DNA from: Phycisphaerae bacterium
GTDB taxonomy: Bacteria > Planctomycetota > Phycisphaerae > UBA1845 > PWPN01
Direction of reading: 5' to 3'
DNA: 64,000 bases
NCBI GenBank assembly: GCA_018003015.1
Contig: JAGNEZ010000031.1
Coordinates: 1 to 64,000 of the forward strand
The notes beneath the pieces are model-generated. The model worked only from the letters and a program-made list of their open reading frames with translations. It was not told the DNA's origin and searched no databases. Shown piece by piece: positions 14,644 through 23,217 of this stretch. The translations under genes were made by a program, and so were the position numbers. Within the stretch, counting starts at the first letter, position 1; every line of letters starts with the position of its first letter.

Positions 14644-15783
14644 TCACTGAGCCGAGGCGAGTGGCAGAATGCAACGGAACCCGACGTCATTCAGGTGGGC
14701 GTCGGGACGAGCGGCCTCCCGGGTCTCTACCCGGCAGCTGTCAATCGGGTCGGCAAAAGAACCGCCTCGAATCGCCCTCTGATCGCCGCGAAGCGGACCT
14801 ACACGCGCATTGCGGTTATCCTTGTCCTGCGGATTCGGGTAGTTCCGGTCGCTAAACAGCTTCGGGCCGCGAATGACATCCGACGGCGGATCCTCCAGGC
14901 TGGGATAGGCGTAACGACCAGGGTCGTACCAGTCCGAGCACCATTCAGCCACATTGCCGGCCATCTGATAAACCCCGAACGGGCTCACGCCGCCGGCGAA
15001 GCTCTCCACCGGGGCGGTGTACTCATAGCCGTCGTAGTTGGCCTTCTGCGTCTTGCTGTTGCACAGGTAGCGCGTCACCTCACTCGTGCTCTGGTTACCC
15101 CACGGGTACTTGCGCCGGTCGGAACCACGGGCCGCAGCTTCCCATTGAGCCTCGGTCGGGAGCTGCTTGCCCGTCCAGCGGCTGTAACTGTTGGCCTCCC
15201 ACCAGGACACATTCCTGACCGGGTGCAGATTGTTGACGTTCGGCCTCCAAAAGTCCTTGAAAGCCCGAGTCACCTGCCACGGACGCCCCATCGCTCCGCA
15301 ATAGTCAGGATCGTTCGCCAGCAACGGATGCTCCGGACTCCACGACGAATCCTTCTCGTCCTGCCGAACCGCGAGGCGATAGAACCGGTTGAACTGGGCG
15401 TTGCTGACCTCGTGCAGGTCAATGTAGAAGTGGCTGACGCTGACCGTCCGCGCCGGCACCTCGTCCAGACCCGCTCCCCCGCCCATCACCATGGCCTGAG
15501 CGGGAACGTAAACCATGATCATGTCGTCCTTCTCCGACACGATGTATCGGGGCCAGCCGTTGTAGTCGTCATCCTGGCTGTTCGGCTGGTAGTGACCCGC
15601 CAGCGGGTAGAACCCGGCAGGCAGACTAACCCCCTCGGGAAGCACCGCCGCCGTGTCTGCCAGGGGCGACGGGAGGATGGTCATGCTCTTGTTCTTGCAG
15701 TGGCAGCCGAATCCGGATGCCAGAACCACGGCCAGGGCACACGCCATCAGGCCACCTGTCCAAACACGATTGACTGCCGCCAT
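14644..15783 (-). CDS. SUMF1 / formylglycine-generating-enzyme-like lipoprotein
   Basis: 379 residues from ATG 15783, set by GGGAGGA 8 bases upstream; a longer frame to 15837 lacks such a site. The N-terminus (MAAVNRVWTGG, then ACALAVVLASGFGC) is a signal peptide with a possible but atypical lipobox. The body is an FGE-sulfatase fold: EVPARTVSVSHFYIDLHEVS, VRNVSWWEANSYSRWTGKQL, LPTEAQWEAAARG, GNVAEWCSDWYD and RAIRGGSFAD ... GFRCIL. The two Cys that oxidise sulfatase Cys in true FGE are not evident, so it is more likely a structural or ligand-binding member, common in planctomycetes. It is followed by a strong terminator and lies next to another lipoprotein gene. Confidence 0.85.
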   Translation of the reverse strand: MAAVNRVWTGGLMACALAVVLASGFGCHCKNKSMTILPSPLADTAAVLPEGVSLPAGFYPLAGHYQPNSQDDDYNGWPRYIVSEKDDMIMVYVPAQAMVMGGGAGLDEVPARTVSVSHFYIDLHEVSNAQFNRFYRLAVRQDEKDSSWSPEHPLLANDPDYCGAMGRPWQVTRAFKDFWRPNVNNLHPVRNVSWWEANSYSRWTGKQLPTEAQWEAAARGSDRRKYPWGNQSTSEVTRYLCNSKTQKANYDGYEYTAPVESFAGGVSPFGVYQMAGNVAEWCSDWYDPGRYAYPSLEDPPSDVIRGPKLFSDRNYPNPQDKDNRNARVGPLRGDQRAIRGGSFADPIDSCRVETREAARPDAHLNDVGFRCILPLASAQ

Positions 15784-15846
15784 TCGAAGTATCCTCCCTA
15801 ACCACCGGCCATCCGGGCCGGGGAGCTGCTCCGGCAACCTTGCGAC

Positions 15847-16857
15847 TCAGTACTTCTTCCCCCCCGCCAGTTCGCGGTTCGGGTCGCTCCACTTCATGTG
15901 CCGCCCGCCGATTCGCATCACCAGCAGCACCTCGCCAACTTCTCCCGAGGCTCTGGCCACGTCCTTGTGCGAAGCCACGACCTCTTCAGTCGCCAGGGCA
16001 AGCATCCCCTTGCGGGTCAACACGGTGTCACCCTTGAGCAGAGCGTTCATCCGCCGTAGCCGGGATTCAAGCTTCTCCTGCTTCTGCAGGGCCTCCTGCC
16101 GTTCCTTCTCCCAGCGAATAAACTCCCGGTCCGTCCGCCAGAAGTTCGCGCTCGGGTCACTCACGTCAATCCGGAAGTCGTAGTAGCTGTTGCGGAACCG
16201 GGCCTCGATGTACTCCAGCTTCCGCTCCAAAACCTTCAGGTCCTCCACCGTCTGGTCCTTCTGCCGAGCCACCGCCTCCATGTCGGCTACGAAGAAAACC
16301 TTCTCAACTACGTCGCCTTCCCTGAGCCGCCGGATGTCATTCTCGTCGATCGCGGTGCGATAGGCTTCCCCACGATAGGGGAAAACCTCGTTCCCGGTGA
16401 TCTCGGCCTTCTTGTAGGCCTCCGAAGGAAGCGAGACAGGAATGAACGCCCGCCGCTGGAACATCGCCGCCTCCGAGCTGTTGGCCCACATGACCTCCAG
16501 CTCCCCGTAAATGCTCGCCCCCGGCAAACCATCCACCGAGGTGTACTTGAACTCATACCTGCCCGGCCGCAGATTGAACACCGCAAACTCCTCGGGAGTC
16601 TGCTCAAGCCGGTTCTCAAACGGACCATAATCGGCAACCTCATGGCTGCGAATCGAACAAGCCCGCACCGTCACGTTCGTCCCCGGGGGAGAGAAAAACT
16701 GGATCTGGGTCTTCCCCTGGTTGAAATAACCGTGCTCCCGCGGGGTCTGGCTGCAGCCGATCGCCCCCGCCAGCACCAACCCCGCCGACATTGTCATCCA
16801 GGCGGCCCGCCTGGAACGGCTGGACCGGCGGCCATACTCTCGCTCGGCTCTCACCAC
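15847..16857 (-). CDS. Lipoprotein with coiled-coil, function unknown
   Basis: 336 residues from GTG 16857, chosen because AAAGGAG lies 7 bases before it. A basic stretch (RRSSRSRRA) and hydrophobic run end in GLVLAGAIGC, a lipobox. Then follows a beta-rich part (about 45-190, FNLRPGRYEFKYTSVDG resembling a PEGA/carboxypeptidase-regulatory type fold) and a charged helical part (about 200-300, with DQTVEDLKVLERKLEYIEAR and REFIRWEKERQEALQKQEKL) likely to form a coiled-coil. The C-terminus has a short beta segment. No family recognised. It lies 63 bases upstream of the SUMF1-type gene on the same strand, so the two may be co-transcribed envelope proteins. Confidence 0.7.
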   Translation of the reverse strand: MVRAEREYGRRSSRSRRAAWMTMSAGLVLAGAIGCSQTPREHGYFNQGKTQIQFFSPPGTNVTVRACSIRSHEVADYGPFENRLEQTPEEFAVFNLRPGRYEFKYTSVDGLPGASIYGELEVMWANSSEAAMFQRRAFIPVSLPSEAYKKAEITGNEVFPYRGEAYRTAIDENDIRRLREGDVVEKVFFVADMEAVARQKDQTVEDLKVLERKLEYIEARFRNSYYDFRIDVSDPSANFWRTDREFIRWEKERQEALQKQEKLESRLRRMNALLKGDTVLTRKGMLALATEEVVASHKDVARASGEVGEVLLVMRIGGRHMKWSDPNRELAGGKKY

Positions 16858-17062
16858 GTCTTTGCTCCTTTGCTGGGACTTTCGCGGCCGTTCCGCCACC
16901 CGGGCCGGGCAGCGCGAGGCTCGCACAACACTGTACTTATCCGCTCCGCCCTGTCAACCCCGGCTCCACCCCCCCGCGAAGTCCCACTGCACCAAAACCC
17001 GGACAGAAAACACCACCCCGGCACACCACTCCCACATACGCCACCGGCCTCGGCCACCTCAA

Positions 17063-18343
17063 TCAGCTGTCCTCGGTCGCTCGATTCAACCGCTCAATGT
17101 CCGCCCCCAGCGGCCGCAGTTTCCGCTCGATCCGCTCGTACCCGCGGTCAATATGATACACCCGGTTCACCGTCGTCTCCCCCTTGGCCACCAGACCGGC
17201 CAGAACCAGAGCCGCCGAAGCCCTTAAATCCGACGCCATCACCGGAGCCCCAATCAGCCGCTTCACTCCTTCCACAATCACCGTCGGCCCTTCCTTACGC
17301 AAAATCGCCCCCAGACGGTTCAGCTCGGCCACATGCATGAACCGGTCCGGGTAAATCTTCTCGGTAATGATGCTGTTGCCGTCCGCCAAGCAGAGCAACG
17401 CCATGATCTGAGCCTGCAAATCCGTCGGGAAACCAGGATAAGGCTGCGAGGTCACCGTGGTCGGCTCCAGCCGTCGGGAACTCGACACCACCACTTCCTC
17501 ACCTTCCCGCTCAATGTTCACCCCGATCTGGCGGAGCCGGTCAACCACCGCTAAAAGGTGCTCCAGCCTGCAGTTACGCAAACGAATGTCACCGTTGGTA
17601 ATGGCCCCGGCGATCATGAACGTCCCAGCCTCAATCCGGTCCGGAATGATCGTGTACTCGCACCCCTTCAGCTGCTTGACCCCGTCCACCGTGATCCGCG
17701 GGGAGCCCTCACCCGAAATCTGAGCCCCACATACCTTCAAGAAACTGGCCAGATCGGTCACCTCCGGCTCACAAGCGGCCGATTCGATCACCGTCCGACC
17801 CTCGGCCAGCGTGGCCGCCATCAGAATGTTCGCCGTACCCGTCACTGTCGATCCAAACGGGCCACCCAAAAACAACTCCGCCCCCGTCAGCCGCTTGGCC
17901 TTCAGTAGAATGTCGCCACTCATCAGGTCGGTGTCCGCTCCCAGCCCCGTCAAACCGGCAATGTGCAGGTTGATCGGCCGGTCGCCAATATTGCAGCCAC
18001 CAGGCATGCTCACCTGAGCCTTGTGCCGCTTGGCCAGCAACGGCCCCATGACGCAAACACTCGCCCGCATCTTGCGAACCAGCTCATAGTCCGCATGGCA
18101 GTTCATCTCGTCCTGAACCTTGAGCCGGACCGTCCCCCCAGACTCCCGCGAGGTGGCCACACCTAACTTGTTGAGCAGAACCTCCATACTCCGCACGTCG
18201 GCCAGGTCGGGCACGTTGTGCAGAACAACCTCCCCCTCGCACAGAATCGACGCAGCCATGATCGGCAACGCCGCATTCTTCGAACCGCTGATCTCAACCG
18301 TCCCGCGAAGGCGCTTGCCTCCGGCGATCTGAAAGTAGTCCAC
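17063..18343 (-). CDS. murA: UDP-N-acetylglucosamine 1-carboxyvinyltransferase
   Basis: 426 residues from GTG 18343 (E. coli MurA has 419); the frame is open to 18397. It catalyses enolpyruvyl transfer from PEP to UDP-GlcNAc, the first committed step of peptidoglycan synthesis, in the cytoplasm. Diagnostic segments are ISGSKNAALPIMAASIL near the N-terminus, the catalytic Cys117 in MPGGCNIGDRP (Cys115 in E. coli, so Cys rather than the fosfomycin-resistant Asp), GTFMIAGAI, and PYPGFPTDLQAQIMAL. A complete MurA shows that this organism keeps the peptidoglycan pathway, as now known for planctomycetes. The gene is single; neighbours are not cell-wall genes. Confidence 0.96.
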   Translation of the reverse strand: MDYFQIAGGKRLRGTVEISGSKNAALPIMAASILCEGEVVLHNVPDLADVRSMEVLLNKLGVATSRESGGTVRLKVQDEMNCHADYELVRKMRASVCVMGPLLAKRHKAQVSMPGGCNIGDRPINLHIAGLTGLGADTDLMSGDILLKAKRLTGAELFLGGPFGSTVTGTANILMAATLAEGRTVIESAACEPEVTDLASFLKVCGAQISGEGSPRITVDGVKQLKGCEYTIIPDRIEAGTFMIAGAITNGDIRLRNCRLEHLLAVVDRLRQIGVNIEREGEEVVVSSSRRLEPTTVTSQPYPGFPTDLQAQIMALLCLADGNSIITEKIYPDRFMHVAELNRLGAILRKEGPTVIVEGVKRLIGAPVMASDLRASAALVLAGLVAKGETTVNRVYHIDRGYERIERKLRPLGADIERLNRATEDS

Positions 18344-18723
18344 GAATCCGTCCCTCGTATGCCGTCCGCCGCGGCGGGATAGGCCCGCTTCCGTCAAACC
18401 AGCCCAGTCGGTCCCACCCGACTATCCCAGGGGCATCCCCCCCATGCCTCCATGCCCCGCACACCGCTACCCCACAAAAGGCTATCATCCTCGCAACAAC
18501 ACGGCCTGACAAGACCGGCCCCCGCTGTCGAAAGAACGACTCGCCCCCAAACGCAGCGTCTCCAACAGCCAGCCCCGGGCAACCGGGGCGGCACGCGCCA
18601 ACGAGATCCCCGGCTGGACAACCCAGCCGTACGACACACCGCAGCGACCTGGGCCACCAGTCTCCAGCAACAACCACGAACCGGCCATTTGCCCGCCAGG
18701 TCACCCGACGGCACAATACCCGG
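18344..18723. other. Non-coding gap between murA and the hydrolase pair
   Basis: 380 bases between divergently read genes, so both promoters should lie here. Open frames across it are chance frames without motifs. No clear hairpin, repeat or promoter box seen. Confidence 0.5.
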
Positions 18724-19425
18724 ATGTCTTCCAATACCGCATCCCTGGACCGCCGGGCCAATCCCCAGCTGGCCTTGAGCCTCGACCGGCCCTTCCGCAG
18801 GCGGGCCCAATGCCGCTACTTGCTCCATCTGCCTTCCACCTGCCAACCTCAGGGTCACTTCTGGCCACTGATCCTCTACCTGCACGGCGCCGGCGAGCGG
18901 GGCGACGACCTCGAAATGGTGAAAAAACATGGCCCCCCCAAACTCATCGCCGCCGGCCGCGATCTGCCCTTCATCGTCCTATCACCCTTGTGCCCCAAGG
19001 ACCAAACCTGGTACCCCCACCTGCTCACCGAACTCCTCGACGAGGTAGAAGAACACCACAACATCGACAAGGACCGCGTTTACCTCACCGGACTCAGCAT
19101 GGGCGGATTCGGTGCCTGGGCTCTCGGGATCGAAACCCCGGAACGATTCGCGGCCATCGCCCCGATCTGCGGCGGCGGCCCCCCCTATATCGCCTACCGG
19201 CTCAGACGCGTGCCCGTCTGGGCCTTCCACGGCGACCGGGACGAAGTCGTGCCACTGTATGAGTCCCAGCGAATGGTCCAGGCCGTTCAGCGAGCCGGCG
19301 GTAATGCCCGCTTGACCGTCTATCCCGGTGTCGGCCATGATGCCTGGACCCGCACCTACGAGGGTCACGAACTGTACGACTGGCTGTTGAGCCACAAGCG
19401 AGCGGCCCGAGCCGCGGGCACGTGA
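18724..19425 (+). CDS. Alpha/beta hydrolase (prolyl oligopeptidase/esterase type), cytoplasmic copy
   Basis: 233 residues. The fold is clear: oxyanion segment LILYLHGAGERGDD, nucleophile elbow GLSMGGFGAW with Ser in G-x-S-x-G, acid in WAFHGDRDEVVP, and His in GVGHDAWTRTY near the end. Similar proteins are predicted phospholipase/carboxylesterase or PHB-depolymerase-like enzymes. There is no signal peptide. It is about 60% similar by eye to the next gene, sharing KHGPPKLIAAGR and AAIAPICGGG, so the pair is a tandem duplication whose second copy became exported. Confidence 0.88.
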   Translation: MSSNTASLDRRANPQLALSLDRPFRRRAQCRYLLHLPSTCQPQGHFWPLILYLHGAGERGDDLEMVKKHGPPKLIAAGRDLPFIVLSPLCPKDQTWYPHLLTELLDEVEEHHNIDKDRVYLTGLSMGGFGAWALGIETPERFAAIAPICGGGPPYIAYRLRRVPVWAFHGDRDEVVPLYESQRMVQAVQRAGGNARLTVYPGVGHDAWTRTYEGHELYDWLLSHKRAARAAGT

Positions 19426-19521
19426 CCGGCGATCTCGTGATCGGGTCCCGCCCACCGCTCGCCCAATGGCCCTTACTGGCTAGGCCCCATGCCCCGGGCC
19501 TCATTCAATAGGAGAAAACCG

Positions 19522-20259
19522 ATGAGACGGGTCACGTATCTCGTGTCTCCCATGATCACCTGGCTGATGCTCTCCGGCTGCGCTGCTTTCGGACAAGGCC
19601 CCACCAGCCGCCCGGCCCAAACCGTCCAAACCTTCAAAAAGGAGGTCACCAAAGCGTTCGAGTACCGGTATCTCCTCTATCTGCCCAAGGAATACGGAAC
19701 TCCTGACAAGAAGTGGCCGTTGGTCCTGTTCCTCCATGGCGCCGGCGAACGCGGCACGCATATCGAGGCCGTCAAACGGCACGGCCCACCCAAGCTCATC
19801 GCCGCCGGCCGCGAGTTCCCCTTCATCGTCGCATCCCCCCAGTGCCCGGCCAAGAGATGGTGGGACCCCGCCGCCCTCGACGCCCTGATCGATGAAATCG
19901 TCGCCAAGTACGCGGTCGACGAGTCACGCATCTACCTCACCGGCCTGAGCATGGGCGGCTATGGCACCTGGAACCTGGCCTGCCACCACCCAGAGCGGTT
20001 CGCGGCCATCGCCCCCATCTGCGGCGGCGGAATCCCCTACCTCGCCCGCGAACAGCTCGCCAAGACGCCTACCTGGGTGTTCCACGGAGCTAAGGACCCC
20101 GTGGTCGCACCCAGCGAGTCCACCCGCATGGTCGACATGCTCAAGCAGACCAACCCCAACGTCAAGCTTACCATGTACCCCAACGCCGATCACGACTCCT
20201 GGACCCGAACCTACGATAACCCCGAGTTCTACAGTTGGCTCCTCAGCCATAAGCGGTAG
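19522..20259 (+). CDS. Alpha/beta hydrolase, exported lipoprotein copy
   Basis: 245 residues from ATG 19522 behind AATAGGAG. The N-terminus MRRVTYLVSPMITWLMLSGC has a lipobox (L-S-G-C), so the enzyme should be lipid-anchored. Catalytic segments match its upstream neighbour: LFLHGAGERGTH, GLSMGGYGTW, VFHGAKDPVVAPS and NADHDSWTRTY. Substrate is unknown; the family includes feruloyl and xylan esterases and peptidase-like forms. Tandem cytoplasmic plus exported copies suggest sequential processing of the same ester substrate, which is inference. Confidence 0.9.
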   Translation: MRRVTYLVSPMITWLMLSGCAAFGQGPTSRPAQTVQTFKKEVTKAFEYRYLLYLPKEYGTPDKKWPLVLFLHGAGERGTHIEAVKRHGPPKLIAAGREFPFIVASPQCPAKRWWDPAALDALIDEIVAKYAVDESRIYLTGLSMGGYGTWNLACHHPERFAAIAPICGGGIPYLAREQLAKTPTWVFHGAKDPVVAPSESTRMVDMLKQTNPNVKLTMYPNADHDSWTRTYDNPEFYSWLLSHKR

Positions 20260-20753
20260 GCCGGATCTGACATCATGCTCGCTCGGGCACGGAGAGTTGG
20301 CGGCTCTCGCCAAGAGCCAGGTTCGCCTGCCGTATGGGCGGCCGGAACGCCTGCGGTGTTATTCCGGCAGAGGCTCGGCCCAAACCCCCAACCCCCCGTC
20401 CGCACCCCCCAAATTGGGTTCGTTTGGCGCAAACAGTCGGCATTCAACCACCGGTCAATCCCGTCTGGCTGATCGCTGACCCCTCAATTGGCTTCGTTCA
20501 GTCGAAAAAACGACCGCGATCACGCTCGGAGGCGACCGGCCATCGCACCAATCAAGACCAGCGAACAAGCCACCCGACCATGCCCCGCCGCCTGGCCTCG
20601 GGCGCAGCCCACCCAACCAGCGACCGAAAACGGAGTCCGTGGATGGACAAACGGTAGCTCGCCGTCGGGCCCACCGCAGCAACAGACCACGCTCGCCCGC
20701 CGGCGCCCTGTATGGTAAGGCACTCCTTTACGTCACAAAATGTGAGCTGGACG
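20260..20753. other. Non-coding gap with two degenerate repeat copies
   Basis: 494 bases without a supportable gene. Two related 23-base units lie at 20412-20434 and 20486-20508, both starting AATTGG and containing TTCGTT. Surrounding sequence is C-rich. I recall short repeats of this TTGGGTTCGTTT type scattered between genes in Phycisphaerae-like genomes, but cannot verify that here. Confidence 0.5.
20412..20508. repeat. Pair of TTGGGTTCGTTT-type repeat units
   Basis: AATTGGGTTCGTTTGGCG (from 20412) and AATTGGCTTCGTTCAGTC (from 20486) agree at most positions and are 74 bases apart start to start. They look like decayed copies of one dispersed unit; no transposase is nearby. Confidence 0.4.
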
Positions 20754-21379
20754 ATGTCGCCACCGGTCTCAGCCTTCCTTGGAATGACCATCCTGCTCGG
20801 CTCCGTCTCCGTCACCGCCCAAGAAACCCAACCCGCAAGGCAGTACTTCGCCCACCCCGTCGCCGAGGATCGCTACGGCGTCATCGCTCCCTGGTTCCGC
20901 GGACAGAACGGACAGTGCGACCTCCGCGTCCGCGTCACCGAGGAAACACTCAAACGCTACCCCTGGACCCAGCCCCGGCCGAACGTCAAGGCCGACGTCA
21001 AGGACGCGGAACTGTACCGCTACGGCGTCCACGGGAAGGACTTCACCGCCTACTTTGCCGTAGATCCTAAAACCACCTACTGGGCCCGGATCAGGTTCTG
21101 CCAGACGGACGCCCCCGCCCAGCCCAACCAGCTGCCACCAGCATCGACATCCAGGACAGAACCGCGGCCGCCGACGTGGATATCGCCGCCAGGGCCGGCG
21201 GGCTGGGCCATCCGCTGGACCTCGCCTTCAAGGACATCAGACCAGAACACGGAATCATCGCCATCCGGTTCTGGAACCGCTTCTCCGGCGAGGCCATGGT
21301 CCAGGCGATCGAGATCGCTCCGGCCGACGCCACACCCGCCACCCGGCCGGTCTCCACCCAACCGCCCAGGACACCGTGA
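20754..21379 (+). pseudogene. Decayed exported protein with malectin-like C-terminus
   Basis: The frame from ATG 20754 gives a signal peptide (AFLGMTILLGSVSVTAQ) and a segment GVIAPWFRGQNGQCDLRVRV known to me from large planctomycete secreted proteins, in which several hundred residues normally follow RYPW. Here the text jumps at once to a malectin-like start (VKDAELYRYGVHGKDFTAYF ... KTTYWARIRFCQ), so an internal deletion is likely. At about 21120-21150 the frame breaks, and the malectin domain continues in another frame: DRTAAADVDIAARAGG, then IIAIRFWNRFSGEAMVQAIE, with a stop at 21379. Two lesions in one gene make a pseudogene certain enough; a sequencing error could explain only the frameshift. 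Confidence 0.65.
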
Positions 21380-21450
21380 GCGCCGCAGCCACCACTTGCC
21401 CCACCGGGCCTTGTCGCCCCGAACCGTCCGCGGCCTTCGATGAGCCCCGC

Positions 21451-23217
21451 TCACGGGCTCACGACGATGAAACGCGACAGGGTGTTGTTCGTCTCGCTGG
21501 TCTCCACCACGACACCGTCCGCATCCGCCTTCGCAATCAGGTAGTACACCGCCCGGACGCTGACCTGCGGCACGGTCACCGCAAAGGTGCAGGTCGTGGA
21601 TGCATTCGGACCCAGCTCGGCAATACTGCAGCTTCCGATCTCGACATCGCTCGCGTCAAGCGCCGAATTGGTGGACCAGTACAGCCGGGTGAAGAACGCC
21701 TCGGCCGGGCTCGCGGTCGCACCGTTCTTGGTGGTCGCCGTGACCGTGATGGCCTGCCCCGCAACGACGGAGTTCGGGTTGGTCATGGCCGAGATCGTCA
21801 GCTCGGCCCCGATCTTGATCGAAGCGTACTTGGTGTTGTTGGACTCGCTGGTCTCGGAAACAACCGCGTCGTCAGCGTCCGCCTTGGCAATCAGATAGTA
21901 CGAACCGGCGACAATGTCCGAAGTGATGGCCACCGACAGCGAACATGGCGTTGACTGGCCGGCTTGCAGATCGGCCGTGCTGCAGCTGCCGATCTCGGAA
22001 TCACCCGCGTCGATCGTGGTGTTGGTCGACAGGTACACCCGGGTCACAAACGGGCCCGTGGGACTGCTGGTCACGCCGTTCTTCACCGTCGCCGTGACGG
22101 TGATGACCTGACCCATGCCACTGGTACTTGGAGCCGCCAGGGTGGGAATCGTCAGGTCGGCGCCGATCTTGATCGGTGCGTACCTGATGTTGTTGGTCTC
22201 GCTGACCTCCGAAAGGACCGCATCACCATCGTCCGTCCTGGCAATCACGTAGTAGGTCGCGGAGGCGGTACCGAGAGGAATGGTCAACGCCGTCTGAAAA
22301 CTGGTCGACTCGCCGGCCCCCAGGCCGTCTACGCTCCAGCTTGCGATCTCAGTGTCGCCGATCTCCAGCGTGCTGTTGGTCGACCAGTAGAGTCGCGTGA
22401 AGAACGGCCCCGCGGGACTCGAGGTCGAGCCGTTCTTGACCGTCGCACTGATCGCGATCGTCTGGCCCGCCCCGCTCGTGCTCGGAACCGTCAGGGCCGA
22501 GACGCTCAGGTCCGGGCCGACCTTGATCGACCTGTACCGGGTGTTGTTGGTCTCGCTCGTCTCCGCCACCGCGTCGTCGGCATCCGCCTTCGCGAAGACG
22601 TAGTATGTGGCCGGAACGATGTCCGTGGGAATGTCAAGTTGGATAGAGCACGGCGCCCCGGACTGGTTCGCGGCCAGGGCGGCGACCCCGCAGCTGGCGA
22701 TCTCGGCGTCTCCCCCGTCCAGCGTCGTGTTGGTGGACCAGTAGAACCGCAGGGTCGAGGCCGCAGCCGGGCTCGCGGTCGTGCCGTTCTTGACGATGGC
22801 CGTCAGGGTCACCACTTGGCCCGCCCCACTGGTCGACGGACCGGTCAGGGTCGACACCGTCAAGTCCGGGCCGACCTTGACGGTCAGGGTCCTGGTGTTG
22901 TTGGCCTCGTTGGTTTCGGTCACGTCGTTGTCCGCGTCGGCCTGGGCAATCACGTAGTAGGTGCCGGTCGCGGTATCGGGGGCAATGGTCGCCGTGACCG
23001 TGCCCGAGCTCGACTGACTTGCCTCCAGCGAGGAAATGCTGCAGCTCCCAATCTCGATGTCGTCACCGTCCACGGTGGTATTGGTGGACCAGTAGAGCCG
23101 GGTCACCGAGGCCCCGGCCAGCGTGGAGGTCGTGCCGTTCCGGGTCGTGGCGACAAGGCTGATGGTCTGACCCGCGCCGCTGGTGCTCGGGCCGGTCAAG
23201 GACTGGACGGTCAGGTC
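21451..23217 (-). repeat. Five tandem CARDB-coding units of about 354 bases
   Basis: The 3' part of the subtilase gene consists of five in-frame units, each coding about 118 residues with conserved Y/F-W-S-T-N and E-T-N-N-T blocks. Similarity at DNA level invites slippage or recombination, so copy number may vary between strains. Confidence 0.8.

Noticed and set aside
14373-14690. 105-residue minus frame between the amidase and SUMF1-type genes
   Set aside because: It runs straight through a textbook terminator hairpin and overlaps the SUMF1 gene end; not a gene.
21441-21461. Hairpin TGAGCCC / GGGCTCA at the subtilase end
   Set aside because: It overlaps the stop codon and has no T-run; not supported as a terminator.
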